Below, one piece after another: positions 62,555-64,000 of a stretch of DNA of 64,000 nt. The position numbers and the translations under genes are program-made. Positions within the stretch are counted from its first letter, which is position 1, and each line of letters opens with the position of its first letter. This DNA is from Turnera subulata (taxonomy: Eukaryota > Streptophyta > Magnoliopsida > Malpighiales > Passifloraceae): contig JAKUCV010006130.1 in assembly GCA_028386065.3 (NCBI GenBank), positions 253,882-317,881 on the forward strand, given 5' to 3'. A model generated the notes under the pieces. It worked only from the letters and a program-made list of their open reading frames with translations, searched no databases and was not told where the DNA came from.

Positions 62555-64000
62555 TTTTGGGTGGGTTTTCTTTTTGAATGATTGAAGCTTAAGATATGTA
62601 TGGATAAATGATGTATTGGCAATCATCCATTGTTGAAATGAATTGATTTGTATGCTTGGATCCCTTTCTTTTTTTACCACAAGCGCTCATACATTGTTCC
62701 CCTTTATTTGCTTCCGGATGATTTTGCTTTCTTGTAATCAACTATCCTATTGTCAGCCTTGTTTATTTGCTTAAATAACTCTGCTTTTTTTCAAGCTGTT
62801 GAAAAAATTACAATGGATTACCTTCCTGCAAAATTTGTAAACTAGAGAATAATAAGTTTTCTGATAAGGCGCTTGAACAGTTCAATCCCGGCCCCCTAGC
62901 AGCAATGTGCACCGCCAAATCATGATTAAATCCCCCATCCATCCTAATCCTCACGGTTTGATGCGTTGTCCAAGCTTTTCAGTTCTGTGTTTTTTTGGTT
63001 TGAATAGAAAGTAATTTCCAATTACCAGCTGATGTAAAACAGAATCAGGGGTAGCAATCTTTATTGATATTGTATTGATTGAGTACATGGTATGATTTGA
63101 ATGTCACAGTAGGAAATCGGAAAGAGAGGAGAAAACTCCCGTTCGAGAGAGTGAGAGGAGGAGAATGGTCCAAAAGTCCTTCAAATTATCTGGTTTGAGG
63201 GCATTTATTGAGGGTCAATCCAGCCACGTGTCGCGCCATTATTGGTTACAATTGGATTTCTCTTGGATAAGCTCGGGTTTTCTTCGGATAAGTCGGTGTG
63301 ATGATTTCCCGGGCCTCCAGTTCCTGGACCTAATACGTGGGTCCTGGGCCTCTAGGTCCTTTCGCCTTGGGCTGCCTTAAGGGCCTGGTCTTAGGGCCTT
63401 GCTCACGATTCTTGGGCCTCATACATCTTTAGGCCCGGCCTCAGTTATTATCCATTGGGCCTGTTCACGGGCATAGGCCCATTTATATTAAGAGCTCCCC
63501 AAATGGTCGAGCTTGAGAGCTCGGGCATTTGAATCTTCTAGGCAACATGATACGCTTTGGCCGCTTCCCCATGTTGTTTCGGGAAACATTTATCCTGCAT
63601 TTTGTATTGGCCCAAATTCTTTGGAAGGTCCTAGCTCCCAGTCTGCTTGAGCTTATTCATTCCTAAGCTCCTCATGACCTCTTTCCATGAATGGGTCCTC
63701 CTGACGACCTCGGAGTATCCAACTCCAGCTCCCGGTATTGGGTACTTCATAAACTCAAGGTCCTTCAGTCGTTGCTCCATTCCTCTTGGATGTTAGTGCC
63801 TCTTCATTTTTCTTCAAACAGGTCCTTGTAGGCATTTTATGCTTTCCCACCTGGTTGCTGCCCATCCTGGACCTTCACGCTACAGTTTCCTTTGTTGCAA
63901 GCTTTAGTGTTCAGCTTAAGCTCCCGGCCTCTTTGTTTTAGCACCTCTTTGGGTTTCTGCTAGCAATCATCTCATAATGTTGGCCTTTGTTTGTTCATGG
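62555..64000. other. 3' flank and unclassified GGGCC-rich sequence to window end
   Basis: To about 63100 it is ordinary AT-rich flank. From ~63160 the sequence is rich in GGGCCT and GGTCCT phrases and includes inverted GAGCTC/AGCTCC motifs, reminiscent of noncoding or LTR sequence of plant retrotransposons. No ends, TSD or protein domain are visible inside the window, so it is left unassigned. An open frame at 63165-63380 has no domain. Confidence 0.4.

Overview
This is nuclear DNA from a flowering plant, most likely a core eudicot. The evidence is AT-rich intergenic sequence, many-exon genes with GT-AG introns, plant-specific protein families, and LTR retrotransposons with 5-bp target-site duplications (TSDs). 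The species cannot be named from the sequence. Eight host genes are supported. Exon junctions were placed by hand, and each gene model closes in frame.

Layout. 2.55-3.91 kb (+): DUF506 protein. 6.65-12.38 kb: complete but decayed Copia retrotransposon with an embedded LINE fragment. 15.72-16.80 kb (+): ESCRT-I TSG101/ELC-like protein. 17.68-24.12 kb (+): guanylate-binding-protein-type GTPase with 17 coding exons, one only 7 nt long. 26.64-27.32 kb: MITE-like element. 27.90-29.58 kb (+): tandem DJ-1/PfpI protein. 32.02-35.89 kb (+): small Tudor-like protein. 36.69-39.60 kb (+): solo LTR. 40.71-45.68 kb (+): histone acetyltransferase GCN5. 46.83-49.73 kb (-): group C bZIP factor. 51.70-54.09 kb (+): V-ATPase subunit F. 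56.40-58.97 kb (-): second solo LTR of the same family. 59.85-60.92 kb (-): Ty3/gypsy integrase fragment, followed by a Helitron-like AT-rich segment. 61.71-62.55 kb (+): DUF3615 protein. The rest is intergenic.

The genes do not form one pathway. They look like two conserved synteny blocks: DUF506/UEV/GBP/DJ-1 on the left and GCN5/bZIP/VHA-F on the right. From memory, the left block parallels Arabidopsis At2g38820-At2g38860. The right block parallels a combination of At3g54610-54620 and At4g02620-02640. These locus numbers were not looked up.

The most unusual signal is in the transposons. The Copia element carries about 20 small perfect hairpins. Almost all have a 5-nt loop, often ending in GAA, with stems that differ from one to the next. 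Its tRNA primer-binding region is itself a 7-bp hairpin of this geometry. The unrelated solo-LTR family has a similar series with 4-nt loops (GTNN), and two stems show compensatory changes between the two copies. The Copia leader and the solo LTRs also share a purine tract followed by a GC-rich module. Assembly artefacts are present: a poly-C run with an N at 7381-7414, one N at 13116, and a 12-N gap at 38952-38963 flanked by identical 83-bp sequence.
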